55,331 nucleotides of DNA from an uncultured Lachnospiraceae bacterium (GTDB lineage: Bacteria > Bacillota > Clostridia > Lachnospirales > Lachnospiraceae). Every line of letters begins with the position of its first letter. Position 1 is the stretch's first letter. The notes under the pieces are model-generated. The model had not been told where the DNA came from and made no database searches. It worked only from the letters and a program-made list of their open reading frames with translations. The stretch covers positions 1 to 55,331 of the forward strand of contig CAMVHB010000010.1 in assembly GCA_947167155.1 (NCBI GenBank), given 5' to 3'. The translations under genes were made by a program, and so were the position numbers. Positions 54,995 to 55,331 of this stretch are shown here, one piece after another.

Positions 54995-55331
54995 ATTATT
55001 TCAGAACCCCATGTCAAAATCCATTTCTGCACAAACTTTTATCCCGATCTTCTAACGATATGACGAAATCTTAAGAACCCACTTGATTCAAAACCGGATG
55101 CCGTGTTAGAATGCTTTCAGTTGAAATCTATCATCGGCTGGGGCTTCTTCCCCACAAATAGATTCCCTTCGTATCTGGCAGTTCTTTGTCGCAGGGGACT
55201 TCGAGGAAAACTTAAATATCTACTATCATATATAACAATCTTATTTACTCTTTTATCTACAACTACGCGTAGAACTTGTAAAACTCGTAAAACTCTTTAT
55301 TTTACCCATCATTCAATGACTGTGTTTGCTA
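54995..55331. other. Region upstream of the ExoIII-RT gene up to the window edge
   Basis: No supported gene. A compound hairpin lies at 55124-55164: AATCTAT (55125-55131) pairs with ATAGATT (55158-55164), and GGGG (55140-55143) with CCCC (55150-55153) lies inside. One plus-strand frame is open from about 55075 to the edge, with an implausible Arg/Thr/Lys-rich product and no good start. The end of the island is not reached. Confidence 0.4.

Noticed and set aside
52021-55331. A diversity-generating retroelement
   Set aside because: The RT has SP rather than SQ in motif 4, a maturase-like domain and a fused nuclease, and no template/variable repeat pair or accessory (Avd) gene was found. Only the Leu in motif 4 and the A-biased repeat differences recall DGRs, so they are reported separately.
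55075-55331. Open plus-strand frame running off the right edge
   Set aside because: No convincing start, an Arg/Thr/Lys-rich product lacking any recognisable motif, and structured DNA beneath it; more likely noncoding.

Overview
The window reads as a chromosome segment of a low-to-mid GC member of the Clostridia, most likely a Lachnospiraceae-type Firmicute. The reasons are the gene order (priA-def-fmt-rsmB-rlmN-prpC-prkC-rsgA-rpe; tig-clpP-clpX-engB; relA-MBL-hemZ-hisS-aspS), strong AGGAGG ribosome-binding sites, frequent TTG/GTG starts, a MurE with the meso-diaminopimelate DNPR motif, and secreted DUF5648-repeat proteins. No rRNA, tRNA or CRISPR array was seen.

Positions 1-17.2 kb: the tail of a receiver-Hpt signalling protein; a minus-strand pair (a 73-residue protein and a PAS protein) flanked by inverted copies of a GGGGACGG-type intergenic repeat; a cysE-yitT-murE run whose leader carries a 15-bp tandem repeat; the long housekeeping operon from priA to rpe for replication restart, N-terminal formylation and deformylation, rRNA methylation, Ser/Thr phosphorylation and ribosome assembly; then a minus-strand secreted DUF5648-CAP protein. 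Positions 17.2-27.5 kb: small hypothetical, CYTH and DJ-1 genes, the trigger factor/Clp protease cluster, a signal-less sugar-binding-type protein with a FliB-family protein, and a minus-strand group (PAP2 phosphatase, amidase, CarD regulator, uridine phosphorylase). Positions 27.5-41 kb: guaB with a eukaryotic-type HisA, dapF, a GNAT, the relA-to-aspS run, a small DUF5648 protein and serS.

Positions 41-46.3 kb hold a 1629-residue secreted S-layer-like protein with its own promoter, a structured leader and a strong terminator. From about 46.6 kb to the right edge the DNA looks like a mobile island. Two related transposon left ends (46596 and 47387) bracket the C-terminal remnant of another surface-protein gene. 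They are followed by a Mu/TniB-type ATPase and a Mu/TniA-type DDE transposase, whose frame extends 60 codons upstream to a probable ATT start. Next comes a VapBC-like toxin-antitoxin pair.

The most striking gene is at 52021-54840 (minus strand). It is a 939-residue protein with a complete exonuclease III/AP-endonuclease domain joined to a group II intron-type reverse transcriptase and maturase, a degenerate zinc/HNH region and a DUF7662-like tail. This order (AP endonuclease then RT) resembles eukaryotic LINE retrotransposons, and no group II intron domain V was found beside it. The motif-4 glutamine of the RT is replaced by leucine, as in error-prone diversity-generating RTs. I regard this gene and its flanks as the best candidate for an undescribed system; its function (retromobility, repair, defence or mutagenesis) is not determined by the sequence.
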